Source: Bacteroidota bacterium (GTDB taxonomy: Bacteria > Bacteroidota > Bacteroidia > Chitinophagales > Chitinophagaceae). Taken from it: DNA of 6,671 nucleotides. Made by a program: the position numbers and the translations under genes. Location of the stretch: the NCBI GenBank assembly GCA_023392575.1, contig JAEVYV010000130.1, positions 1-6,671 on the forward strand, read 5' to 3'. Below the pieces are notes generated by a model. That model did no database searches and had not been told where the DNA came from. It worked only from the letters and a program-made list of their open reading frames with translations. Below are positions 1-6,671 of the stretch, piece after piece (the stretch's first letter is position 1; every line of letters begins with the position of its first letter).

Positions 1-711
1 GCTCAGATCCGGAATGATCTTAAAGTGGATGCAGGCATAGTCGGCTTCTTTCATCAGCCGGTAAATGCCGTTGTGGTGCTCCGGCGCTATGGTGGAATAC
101 ACTTCCTTTACATCGTAAAACCGGGAAGCGGCAATGGTATTATCGATCGAATCCAGGATGGGGTAGTTGGACAGTTCGTGCACGTTTTCTTCTTCTTCGC
201 AAAAGCCGATTATTTGGGCATTCATTTCGTCTTCTTCCAGGTAAGCCGCCAGTTTTTTCGCCGTATCGTTATACCCCACAATCATCACCCGCTTGGCCAG
301 GAGCTTGTGTTTTTTTAAATAAGAATGACCCACCAGCAACAAAGACCGGTTCAAAAACAACAAAATGCCATAGCCAAAAAACACCGCCCCGATAAAGAAC
401 CGGGAAAGAACATATTCCCGGGTGAAAAACAAATACACCATGATCAGAATAAACCAATACAAATAGGCGTGCATGGTTTTTCGGGAAAAGTCCACGAACG
501 AAAAGATGTATTTTCCGCTGTACACGTTTACCAGCCAGGCCACCGAAAGCCAGCCAATGTTGAGCCAGATCCAAAAATTCAAATACTCCACTTCGTGGGT
601 TTTGGAAGGTACCTGCAACCACCACCGGCACAACATACCGGCAAGGTTGAGGCTTAACAAATCAAGGCAAAACACACAGGCCTGAACAATGTGTAAAAAG
701 CGGGTGTTCAT
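1..711 (-). CDS. Undecaprenyl-phosphate sugar phosphotransferase (priming enzyme), N-terminal part, cut by window edge
   Basis: This reading frame is open from the ATG at 711 to the left edge (237 codons, no stop), so only the N-terminal half is present. Hydrophobic stretches at about residues 8-28, 45-62, 82-97 and 105-125 look like the four-helix membrane region of polyisoprenyl-phosphate hexose-1-phosphate transferases. They are followed by a basic linker (YLKKHKLLAKR, 131-141) and a Rossmann-like start (RVMIVGYNDTAKKLA, 141-155), typical of the central CoA_binding_3-type domain of this family. Family members are usually about 460 residues, and the catalytic bacterial sugar transferase domain would lie beyond the edge. 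By family knowledge it transfers a sugar phosphate, often glucose-1-phosphate, to undecaprenyl phosphate on the inner membrane. An in-frame TAA five codons upstream, with no other start codon between, fixes the ATG. Glycosyltransferases upstream support the role. The exact donor sugar cannot be read from this half. Confidence 0.85.
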   Translation of the reverse strand, partial: MNTRFLHIVQACVFCLDLLSLNLAGMLCRWWLQVPSKTHEVEYLNFWIWLNIGWLSVAWLVNVYSGKYIFSFVDFSRKTMHAYLYWFILIMVYLFFTREYVLSRFFIGAVFFGYGILLFLNRSLLLVGHSYLKKHKLLAKRVMIVGYNDTAKKLAAYLEEDEMNAQIIGFCEEEENVHELSNYPILDSIDNTIAASRFYDVKEVYSTIAPEHHNGIYRLMKEADYACIHFKIIPDLS

Positions 712-717
712 AAATAG

Positions 718-722
718 CTCCT
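718..722 (-). promoter_or_regulatory. Strong Shine-Dalgarno site for the priming-enzyme gene
   Basis: The minus strand reads AGGAG followed by a six-base spacer (CTATTT) and the ATG at 711. This is a near-ideal Shine-Dalgarno placement. It is the only well-placed one among the six starts in the window, and it supports the chosen start of the partial gene. Confidence 0.65.
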
Positions 723-793
723 GTTATGAAGCTGGTTTTAGTAAAGGGTTGTTCCACCACAACAAAACGGGCGGGTACTCCGGCAGCCGCCTC

Positions 794-2014
794 TCAAATG
801 GTTTCCAATTGGGGCAAACAACGGGCCTCTTCTATCCGTAAAACAGTTTTATAAAGCGAAACGAGCTTTTTGCTCTCGTGTTCCCAGCACAATTCAGTCC
901 GCACCCGGTTGTAGCCAAACTCACCCATCTCGGCGCCGGCCTGGGGGTTGTTGATCAACCACAGGATTTTGTTTACATAATCGGCAACATCGCTGGCATA
1001 AAGCGAGGCCTTGCCGGCGGAAAACCGGCCTTCTTTTAAATCGAACTGGATCACTGGTTTTTTTAGGGCCATGTACTCCATCACCTTATTGGTGGTGATC
1101 AGGTTGTTGCACGGACCCGGCGGATCGGGGTTTACGCAGATGTCGCAGCTGTTCAAAATATCGTTAATGAGCGCATCATCGGCAAGCAAACCATAAAAAT
1201 CTACATGCTCCTCAATGCCCAATTCTGTGGCCAGTGATTTTATCCTGCCAAGCTCGGTGCCGCCGCCAATGATGGCAAAATGCACATCGCGGGTTTGCCG
1301 CGTTACCAGCCGAATGATGTGCATGAGCAAATCCAGGCCGTCCTGCTCCGCAATGACCCCGATATATCCGATCAACACCTTTTTATTTTTTTTGTAGACC
1401 GCCTTGGCCGCTCCGGGGGTAAACCGGTTGATCCGGGGACCGCTCCGGATGACCGTAATCTTGTTTTCACTCATTTGTCCGCGCTTTATGGCAATCTCTT
1501 TGAATGATTCGTTGGTGGCAATGGAATAATCGGCAACCTTAAAGGTGGCTCTTTCCAGAAGGACCAATAGTTTATAAAAGAAGTTTTTTTTGTTGTATTT
1601 CGCTTGATACAACTCAGGGTTGATGTCGTGATGATCGAAGACGTATTTAACGCCAAACACCTTGAAGAACAAGGCCACCACAAAAACCAGATCCGGCGGG
1701 TTGCATCCATGAATGACCTGGAAGCGTTTTTTAAAAAAAATCCGCCAGCTTAATACAAACTCCCAAAACAGGGAAATCGAATATTCCAGCAAATAGGCCA
1801 GGGCGCTGCTGGCTTCCACCGGCAAAGGATGCCGGTATATTTCGATGCCGTTTATGCATTCGTAGGCTTTGGTATATCCTTTCATTTTTGGGCAGATGAT
1901 GGAAACATGGGCCCCGTTTTCCTTTAAGGTATTGGCCTCCTGCCACACCCTGCGGTCAAAGGGCACGGGCAGGTTTTCTACAATGATCAAAATATGCTTT
2001 TGGTCGAATATCAT
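794..2014 (-). CDS. Family 4 glycosyltransferase (WbuB-like subgroup)
   Basis: A 406-residue protein with the two-domain GT-B layout of retaining family 4 glycosyltransferases. The N-terminal half carries ENLPVPFDRRVWQEA (13-27), CNPPD (104-108) and DHHDINPELY (127-136), which I recognise from the WbuB-like exopolysaccharide and O-antigen transferases. The C-terminal half has the nucleotide-sugar domain with IGYIGVIAEQDGLDLL (215-230), IIGGG (248-252) and NKVMEYMALKKPVIQFDL (309-326). The usual E-x7-E motif keeps only the second glutamate (E313); the first position is leucine. The tail EGRFSAGKASLYA (328-340) also fits this subgroup. It probably adds one sugar to the lipid-linked repeat unit in the cytoplasm; donor and acceptor are unknown. 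An in-frame TGA lies 12 codons upstream with no ATG, GTG or TTG between, so the start is firm, although there is no Shine-Dalgarno. The gene follows its upstream neighbour after 91 bases. Confidence 0.92.
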   Translation of the reverse strand: MIFDQKHILIIVENLPVPFDRRVWQEANTLKENGAHVSIICPKMKGYTKAYECINGIEIYRHPLPVEASSALAYLLEYSISLFWEFVLSWRIFFKKRFQVIHGCNPPDLVFVVALFFKVFGVKYVFDHHDINPELYQAKYNKKNFFYKLLVLLERATFKVADYSIATNESFKEIAIKRGQMSENKITVIRSGPRINRFTPGAAKAVYKKNKKVLIGYIGVIAEQDGLDLLMHIIRLVTRQTRDVHFAIIGGGTELGRIKSLATELGIEEHVDFYGLLADDALINDILNSCDICVNPDPPGPCNNLITTNKVMEYMALKKPVIQFDLKEGRFSAGKASLYASDVADYVNKILWLINNPQAGAEMGEFGYNRVRTELCWEHESKKLVSLYKTVLRIEEARCLPQLETI

Positions 2015-2105
2015 AACAGGGTTCGATTGAGAAGTCGTTTTTTCAATTCAAAAACAAGGCAGTATCGCATCCGGCTTCTTCTGTTTCAGTGCGTAAGGAA
2101 TGGCC

Positions 2106-3185
2106 TTAAGCCATCAGGCCCGAATAAATCTTTTCGAGCTGCGGGGTAATGGCTTCGGGGTAATACTCTTTTACTTTGTACAGTGACTGGCACCCGTGTT
2201 TGCGAATGCTTTGGTGGTCGTTGATGTAATACAGCAGTGAGTGCAGCAGGGCTTTGTAATCGCCGGGGGTGATCAGCAATCCGTTGATGCCCGGCTCCAC
2301 GATCTCGGGAACTCCGCCCACACAGGTGGATATGATCGGCTTGCCGTACCGCATGGCCTCCAGTATGGATATCGGCACGCCTTCGTAATATGAGGGCAGA
2401 ATGTAGACATCGGCGCCTTGGATCAACCTTTCCTTTTCCTCTCCGGTTACCCAGCCTTTGTACTCAACCACTCCTTCCAAATTGTTCGCGGCAATCATTT
2501 CTTTTAGCTTCTCCACCTGGCCGCTTCCGCCCACCACCAAATGCAACCGGTTTGCCAACGTTTCTTTGTGATCGGCGATTACTTTTAACAGATCAAATAT
2601 GCCCTTGGTTTTGGTGATCATGCCCAAAAACAACATGGTTACAACCGGTTTTCCGTTCACAACCACGCCGTTGGTATCGGCTCTTTGTACCATGTTGTTA
2701 AGCTTGTATACATTTTTCAAACCAAAGGAGGTGATGAAATAAGTCCGCCAGTAATCCGATACCGTTATGGTGGCATCGTTCATTTTTAAAAAATACCGGA
2801 TCAGTTTTTTCCCCAGCCAATTGCTCTCCTCATAAAAATGTTTGAAGTGCCCGGTGTGTATGTGGTTGATGGTTTTTCGATTGAAAAAAACCTTGGCCAC
2901 ATAAGCCACCATGAGCTTGCGGTACAGGCTGCCGCTTTTTGCAGAATGAAGGTGCACTATGCGGACATCTTTGTTTTTAGACAAGAAGGAAATGATCTTA
3001 AACAGTTGTTTTACAAAGAACAGCGCTTTGCGGGTGTTTCCCGGAAAGCTTCGAAAACTGGGAATAAAATTGAATACCTCGTAGTGCTCTTTGTGTGCAT
3101 CAATCAGGGCGCCGATGCCGCCCCTGTGGTTTTTATAATCCGGACCAACCAGCAACACCTTTTTTGAAATTTCTTCAGAAATCAT
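2106..3185 (-). CDS. Family 4 glycosyltransferase
   Basis: A 359-residue GT-B fold glycosyltransferase, about the usual length for family 4. The N-terminal domain begins with VLLVGPDYKNHRGGIGALI (10-28), with the glycine-rich GGIGA loop, and continues with VHLHSAKSGS (77-86). The donor domain starts at about residue 181 with MLFLGMITKTKGIFDLLK (184-201) and has the intact E-x7-E signature, E268 to E276, in YYEGVPISILEAM, followed by GKPIISTCVGGVPEIV (281-296). These features mark a retaining transferase using a nucleotide sugar; the sugar itself cannot be read from the sequence. There is no signal peptide or membrane span, so it should act in the cytoplasm or loosely at the inner membrane face. 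A stop codon two codons upstream of the ATG fixes the start, and no Shine-Dalgarno is visible. It sits 38 bases after the preceding glycosyltransferase gene, as in an operon. Confidence 0.93.
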   Translation of the reverse strand: MISEEISKKVLLVGPDYKNHRGGIGALIDAHKEHYEVFNFIPSFRSFPGNTRKALFFVKQLFKIISFLSKNKDVRIVHLHSAKSGSLYRKLMVAYVAKVFFNRKTINHIHTGHFKHFYEESNWLGKKLIRYFLKMNDATITVSDYWRTYFITSFGLKNVYKLNNMVQRADTNGVVVNGKPVVTMLFLGMITKTKGIFDLLKVIADHKETLANRLHLVVGGSGQVEKLKEMIAANNLEGVVEYKGWVTGEEKERLIQGADVYILPSYYEGVPISILEAMRYGKPIISTCVGGVPEIVEPGINGLLITPGDYKALLHSLLYYINDHQSIRKHGCQSLYKVKEYYPEAITPQLEKIYSGLMA

Positions 3186-3223
3186 ATGCTAATGAATTGA
3201 ACGGCCTACGGCAGCCACCGGCT

Positions 3224-4273
3224 TTAGATTGCGGCATATTCCTTTAAATAACTGTCGGCGGTCTTTCGAATGGAATAGTGTTGTTGAATCATTTTATGGG
3301 ACTGGGAGCAAAGCGGCCCGATTTGGTTGCGCACCGTCAGGTCAATGACTTTTTTAATTCCGGCCACAAATTCCTTTGGGTTGCTGACCTTAAAAAGAAA
3401 ACCGCTGGGAATGTTGTTTAAAATTTCTGCCGGCCCATCCACCCTGGAAGCAACAACAGGCAGACCGGCTGCAATGCCTTCGATAATGGTTAGGCCAAAT
3501 CCTTCGCACAAAGAAGGCTGCACCAGCAGATCAAACTCCGAAAGGTGCTCATAAATCCAGGAGCGGTTTTTAGCCCCCCAAAACCGAACACAGTGCGCCA
3601 CACCAAGGGTTTTGGCCAGATCTTCCAAATACGGCCGGGAAGGCCCCTCGCCGATAAAGTTTAGCTCCACATTGACATACCCCAGATCCTGCAGGTCTTT
3701 TATGACTTTGATGGCCAGGACCTGGCCCTTTACTTCGTGATGCAAGCGGCTTACCTGCACTATTTGGTATGGCTTTTCGGCCGTGTAAGAATGAACTGTT
3801 CTTTGCCTGATGCCGGTGACGTCCACGCCATTGTAAACCACCAGGGACCGGAGCCTGCCCCGGTTGAACAAATCGTGCTGAATGGCGCCGGAAATGGAAA
3901 AAACCTTTTTGTATTTTTTTAGATTGTTCACGGGAACCCCCACGGTATGCACGGTCATTACGGATCGGCTGCGCCAAAAGGGCAACAGGTTGATCAGGTT
4001 GTGCTGGTGGCAATGAATCACATCGGGCTGGTAAACCAACAGCCATTTCCAGATTTTCAGCACACTCCCCAGGCTCAAGCGGCCTTCTTTTCTTCCTATA
4101 TAAATGACCCGAACCTTGTTTGAGATGCGCTTGATTAGGGCTTCGTCGTATTGGTTGTTCACGATGATGATGGTGACGGAAGCGTACCGGCACTGGTCAT
4201 TTGCTATGTCCACCAGAAGGTTTTCTGCCCCCCCCACCTGCATGGTGAAAATCAAATGAACGATCTTATCCAT
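3224..4273 (-). CDS. Family 4 glycosyltransferase
   Basis: A 349-residue GT-B glycosyltransferase. The N-terminus shows IVHLIFTMQVGGAENLLVDI (4-23), whose GGAE loop is characteristic of family 4 enzymes, then DVIHCHQHN (84-92). The junction between domains has VVYNGVD (145-151), the donor domain opens with IVQVSRLHHEVKGQ (171-184), and the catalytic E-x7-E is intact (E257 and E265 in CEGFGLTIIEGIAAG), followed by LPVVASRVDGPAEIL (271-285). GPAEI in place of the commoner GxxEI is within the family range. It is predicted to be cytoplasmic and retaining, adding one residue to the growing repeat unit; donor and linkage are unknown. No alternative start codon lies between the ATG and an in-frame TAG eight codons upstream. 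The gene follows the family 2 transferase after only 24 bases, so co-transcription is very likely. Confidence 0.94.
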   Translation of the reverse strand: MDKIVHLIFTMQVGGAENLLVDIANDQCRYASVTIIIVNNQYDEALIKRISNKVRVIYIGRKEGRLSLGSVLKIWKWLLVYQPDVIHCHQHNLINLLPFWRSRSVMTVHTVGVPVNNLKKYKKVFSISGAIQHDLFNRGRLRSLVVYNGVDVTGIRQRTVHSYTAEKPYQIVQVSRLHHEVKGQVLAIKVIKDLQDLGYVNVELNFIGEGPSRPYLEDLAKTLGVAHCVRFWGAKNRSWIYEHLSEFDLLVQPSLCEGFGLTIIEGIAAGLPVVASRVDGPAEILNNIPSGFLFKVSNPKEFVAGIKKVIDLTVRNQIGPLCSQSHKMIQQHYSIRKTADSYLKEYAAI

Positions 4274-4297
4274 TTTAAAACAATCGGTAAGGAACTA

Positions 4298-5224
4298 TTA
4301 ACTAGGTATGTAGGGCTTTCGAAACACCACCCGGTAGAGCTTATTGGTGCTGCGCCTTAAAAACGTATAAAAAAAGGCAAAGGGCATTTGCAAAAAGCTG
4401 AGAACGTCCTTGGTTTTGAAACCATTCAACGACGGCACAAACTCGGACACCTTATACCATAGCCCGAAGTTTAAACAATAATAAGGCCGGTATTTGGTGA
4501 TGAAGGGGAAGGTATGCATCAGGATCTTGTCGTAGATCCTGTACCGGATTTCCACAACCGTTCTTTCTTTGTCCTGCAGAAATTTATTGCTGCTTAGTTT
4601 GTGGCTTACAAATTCCAGGTAATACCCCAAAACAGTATCAGCCTTTACAAACCGGTACGCCGGCAACAACCGCAATTGAAACTCAAAATCACTGACCAGC
4701 CGAAACTGCTCGTCAAAATACCCCACCTGTTCGTGTACCTCTTTTCGCCACATGGGGAAGCACCCAATAACATGCCTTTTCAGTTTTGATTTTTTCATGA
4801 TGTCAAACGCATCGTATTGATAAAGCCTGTCCTGGAACAAACCGTAGGAGTTGGTGCCGTAAAAATCGCCGTAGCAAAGCACCGCATCGCTGTTGTCCAG
4901 GGCCTTCTTTTGCGAACGCAGCGAAGCCGGAAGCCGGATGTCATCCACATTCCAGATGGCCAGATACTTTCCCTGCGCCACGGTAATGGCCCGGTTCCAG
5001 GAATTGTAAAGCCCTTCCCGCTCCACCTTCAAATGCACTTTGTGAATCCCCTCCCAATTGAACTTATCGATGATGGCCAGTTCGTTTTCCGTAGGATCGT
5101 TATGAACCAGGATCAGCTCACACTCGTCCAGGTTTTCGATTCGAAAAAAGTGCTCGAGGAATGGCTCCAGAAATTTTTCGCACCTGTACAAAGAGGTAAT
5201 GATGGAAATCTCAATTTTATTCAT
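4298..5224 (-). CDS. Family 2 glycosyltransferase
   Basis: A 308-residue inverting glycosyltransferase with a GT-A fold. The N-terminus reads ISIITSLYRCEKFLEPFL (6-23), the usual first strand and helix of family 2. HNDPTENE (41-48) follows, then GLYNSWNRAI (71-80), and WNVDDIRLP (91-99) with the acidic pair D94/D95 in the place of the metal-binding DXD motif. GCFPMWRKEVHEQVGYFDE (154-172) and SDFEFQLRL (178-186) correspond to the acceptor-side region, where an acidic residue (D179 or E181) is the likely catalytic base. The C-terminal 80 or so residues are basic and aromatic with no clear membrane span, and may lie against the membrane. It probably adds one sugar to the lipid-linked oligosaccharide. 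Its ATG overlaps the stop of the membrane-protein gene by eight bases, which suggests translational coupling. Specificity cannot be inferred. Confidence 0.92.
   Translation of the reverse strand: MNKIEISIITSLYRCEKFLEPFLEHFFRIENLDECELILVHNDPTENELAIIDKFNWEGIHKVHLKVEREGLYNSWNRAITVAQGKYLAIWNVDDIRLPASLRSQKKALDNSDAVLCYGDFYGTNSYGLFQDRLYQYDAFDIMKKSKLKRHVIGCFPMWRKEVHEQVGYFDEQFRLVSDFEFQLRLLPAYRFVKADTVLGYYLEFVSHKLSSNKFLQDKERTVVEIRYRIYDKILMHTFPFITKYRPYYCLNFGLWYKVSEFVPSLNGFKTKDVLSFLQMPFAFFYTFLRRSTNKLYRVVFRKPYIPS
5217..5224 (-). promoter_or_regulatory. Stop/start overlap between membrane protein and family 2 transferase
   Basis: On the minus strand ATGAATAA contains both the start of the family 2 transferase and, in another frame, the TAA of the polymerase-like gene. 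The only purine-rich element before this ATG (GGAG) lies one base upstream, too close to serve as a normal ribosome-binding site. Reinitiation after translating the upstream gene is therefore the likely route. Confidence 0.6.
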
Positions 5225-6554
5225 ACTCCGGGTTTTTAAAAGCGTTTTGCGTCAGGTTAAAAAAATAGGCACAGAACAACATCAGCAAAGTGGTGGTGTA
5301 TGGAAGCGAAATGGTGTTGCTGTAAAAAGATGTGATCAGCAGGCATACCACATACAAACAGCCCACCTGCATGTATTTATCGAAACGCCGGGAGAAAAAC
5401 TTGGCAAGCAGGGAGACGTGAAATAAAACAAAGGCAAACGTGCCCACCAGGCCCAGTTGGAGCAGCAAAACCGACCAGACAATATCGCCGCTGGCAATTT
5501 GTGCCACATTCCCGTACCCATCACTCATGCCCACGTTGAAATTCAGTTTGGCCGCCGCCCGGGAATCATCGGTAACCAGCCCAATGCCAAACAAAGAGGA
5601 CATGTCGTTCTTTAGTATAAAATGCCACCGCTCAATCAAAAGCAACTGCCGGAACTCGGTGGTGGTCAGTTCACTCAGGGTCACCTCATTGAGGTTGATG
5701 CGGGAAAACTCCGTAGATACCTGCCTGATATCGTTCAGGCCCTGGGAAAACCGGCTGCCCCACATAAAATCCGCACCAAAGATCAAGGCAACACTCAACA
5801 ATGAATAAAGAAGGAAAGTTTGAAGTTTAAACCCGTTTTTAAATACCACGTACAAGAAATAACAAACCACAATGGCCAGCAACAAATTGCGGTGCTGAGA
5901 CAACAGGATTGACAGGCTGGCAAAAAACATCAGGACCCATCGGTATTTGATGGAAAAAACCTTTTTGTCAAAGAATAAAAAAAACAAGGCAGGATAAATA
6001 TAAACGGGCAGGTTGTAGTACCGGGATACCGTCTCGCTATCTTCGCCCCAATCATCCGAGGTTATTTTGCTAAGCAGGGTTTTGTTTACCACCAACTGCA
6101 GGCAATAGGGAATACAGGCCAAGCATGTAATGAGGACGATGAGCCTGAATACCTTTTGCAACTCCGCCTGGCTGAGCGGCACCAAAAGAAAAATAGTTAA
6201 AAAATAAATCAGGCTTCTGAAAACCCGTACACTCACCGATACTTCTACATCTTTTACAAATATGCTGTACAGCAACAAACCGGTTAAAACGGCGCCGTAC
6301 AAAAACATGATTTTAAAACTGCGCCAGATCCGTAGGTCTAAAAACAATTGCGGCTTCAACAACATCATGGCGCCGGTAAACAACAAAACCCAATCGTAGG
6401 TTTTGGTTACCCCCACGGCAGGTAAAACCATAAGAGTGGTGGGCACCAACTGAAAAAAACCTGTTACCAGGGCAAACAACAGCGATACCGAAACATAACG
6501 CCTCGGCCCCAAATAAAAATAGATTGCCAGCAAAAAGGAAAGTAATCCCAGCAT
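5217..6554 (-). CDS. O-antigen polymerase/ligase-like membrane protein (Wzy/WaaL superfamily)
   Basis: A 445-residue, very hydrophobic protein with about 11-13 predicted membrane spans: clusters at roughly 1-50, 54-70, 81-100, 112-128, 134-155, 184-196, 204-260, and then 357-383, 392-412 and 416-434. The longest hydrophilic segment (about 262-356) lies before the last three spans, as in the large periplasmic loop of O-antigen polymerases and ligases. LSQHRNLLLAIVV (218-230) resembles the conserved Ser/Arg-containing stretch preceding that loop in this superfamily, and LFGIGLV (321-327) matches the glycine motif near the loop's end. Placed among glycosyltransferases, it is more likely a repeat-unit polymerase (Wzy) than a ligase, but sequence similarity in this superfamily is too low to decide. 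An in-frame stop two codons upstream of the ATG fixes the start; no Shine-Dalgarno is present. It is the first complete gene of the run. Confidence 0.85.
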   Translation of the reverse strand: MLGLLSFLLAIYFYLGPRRYVSVSLLFALVTGFFQLVPTTLMVLPAVGVTKTYDWVLLFTGAMMLLKPQLFLDLRIWRSFKIMFLYGAVLTGLLLYSIFVKDVEVSVSVRVFRSLIYFLTIFLLVPLSQAELQKVFRLIVLITCLACIPYCLQLVVNKTLLSKITSDDWGEDSETVSRYYNLPVYIYPALFFLFFDKKVFSIKYRWVLMFFASLSILLSQHRNLLLAIVVCYFLYVVFKNGFKLQTFLLYSLLSVALIFGADFMWGSRFSQGLNDIRQVSTEFSRINLNEVTLSELTTTEFRQLLLIERWHFILKNDMSSLFGIGLVTDDSRAAAKLNFNVGMSDGYGNVAQIASGDIVWSVLLLQLGLVGTFAFVLFHVSLLAKFFSRRFDKYMQVGCLYVVCLLITSFYSNTISLPYTTTLLMLFCAYFFNLTQNAFKNPEYE

Positions 6555-6638
6555 GGTTCAAACTGAATAATCAATATGGAAAACCAAATGGAGTAATATT
6601 TAAAAGCGCCGCTGATGGAGGTTATTTACCCTAGTTTG

Positions 6639-6671
6639 CTATGCCATCAGGTGCTGGATGGCGTTCATGGT
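6639..6671 (-). CDS. Possible C-terminal end of an upstream gene, cut by window edge
   Basis: From the right edge the minus strand reads ten sense codons (TMNAIQHLMA) followed by TAG. The codons mostly end in C or G, like those of the neighbouring genes, and the direction matches the cluster, so this may be the tail of the preceding gene. With only ten residues and other frames not excluded, neither family nor reality can be established. The 84 bases between this stop and the polymerase-like gene show no clear promoter or terminator. Confidence 0.3.
   Translation of the reverse strand, partial: TMNAIQHLMA

Noticed and set aside
269..657. Open frames on both strands (120 codons minus, 110 codons plus) in the left part of the window
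   Set aside because: Both overlap the partial priming-transferase frame, which has coherent membrane helices and a Rossmann motif. These alternatives have no such structure.
2043..2105. Twenty further sense codons in frame after the TAA of the 2106-3185 gene, up to a TGA at 2043-2045
   Set aside because: Considered as a lost C-terminal extension. The protein already ends at a normal family 4 length, and 20 codons without a stop is not unusual by chance.
2838..3167. A 109-codon plus-strand open frame opposite the N-terminus of the family 4 transferase
   Set aside because: It is antisense to a firm gene, and its hydrophobic look follows from reading the complement of Lys/Phe-rich coding sequence.
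3570..4193. A 207-codon open frame on the minus strand overlapping the family 4 transferase at 3224-4273
   Set aside because: It is rich in Arg, Pro, Gly and His with no recognisable fold, and lies wholly inside a gene with clear family 4 motifs. It is an out-of-frame shadow.
4817..5239. A 140-codon open frame on the plus strand opposite the family 2 transferase
   Set aside because: It is antisense to a well-supported gene, shows no domain-like pattern, and mirrors the codon bias of the real strand.
6555..6638. Possible Bacteroidota-type promoter (TAnnTTTG) ahead of the polymerase-like gene
   Set aside because: The best matches (TCAGTTTG, TCCATTTG) each miss a key base. One lies only five bases from the ATG, and neither has a convincing -33 partner.
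1..6671. CRISPR arrays, tRNA/rRNA genes, insertion sequences, attachment sites, long direct or inverted repeats
   Set aside because: None was seen by eye on either strand. The window is almost fully occupied by coding sequence in one direction.

Overview
The window reads as part of a cell-surface polysaccharide (exopolysaccharide, capsule or O-antigen type) biosynthesis cluster from a member of the Bacteroidota. That assignment is inferred. The coding sequence has moderate GC, most starts lack a Shine-Dalgarno sequence and sit behind A/T-rich leaders, and the glycosyltransferase subtypes are ones I associate with this phylum. I cannot name a genus or species from the sequence.

Every supported gene is on the minus strand, so transcription runs from right to left. 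In order of transcription: the last few codons of an upstream gene (6639-6671, tentative); a multi-spanning membrane protein resembling O-antigen polymerases/ligases (5217-6554); a family 2 glycosyltransferase (4298-5224) whose start overlaps the membrane gene's stop; three family 4 glycosyltransferases (3224-4273, 2106-3185, 794-2014); and, cut by the left edge, the N-terminal half of a membrane-anchored sugar-phosphate transferase of the undecaprenyl-phosphate glucose phosphotransferase type (1-711). The gaps are -8, 24, 38, 91 and 82 bases, which suits a single operon. There is no non-coding stretch longer than about 120 bases.

A working model is as follows. The left-edge enzyme primes synthesis by loading a sugar phosphate onto undecaprenyl phosphate. 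The four glycosyltransferases then extend the repeat unit at the cytoplasmic face. After flipping, the membrane protein polymerises (or ligates) the units at the periplasmic face. The flippase, chain-length/export proteins and sugar-nucleotide enzymes are not in this window and presumably flank it.

I found no RNA genes, mobile elements, CRISPR arrays or long repeats, and no sign of a new kind of system. The points worth a second look are small: a coupled start, one unusually strong ribosome-binding site, a glycosyltransferase with a degenerate active-site motif, and several 8-base homopolymer tracts inside coding sequence.
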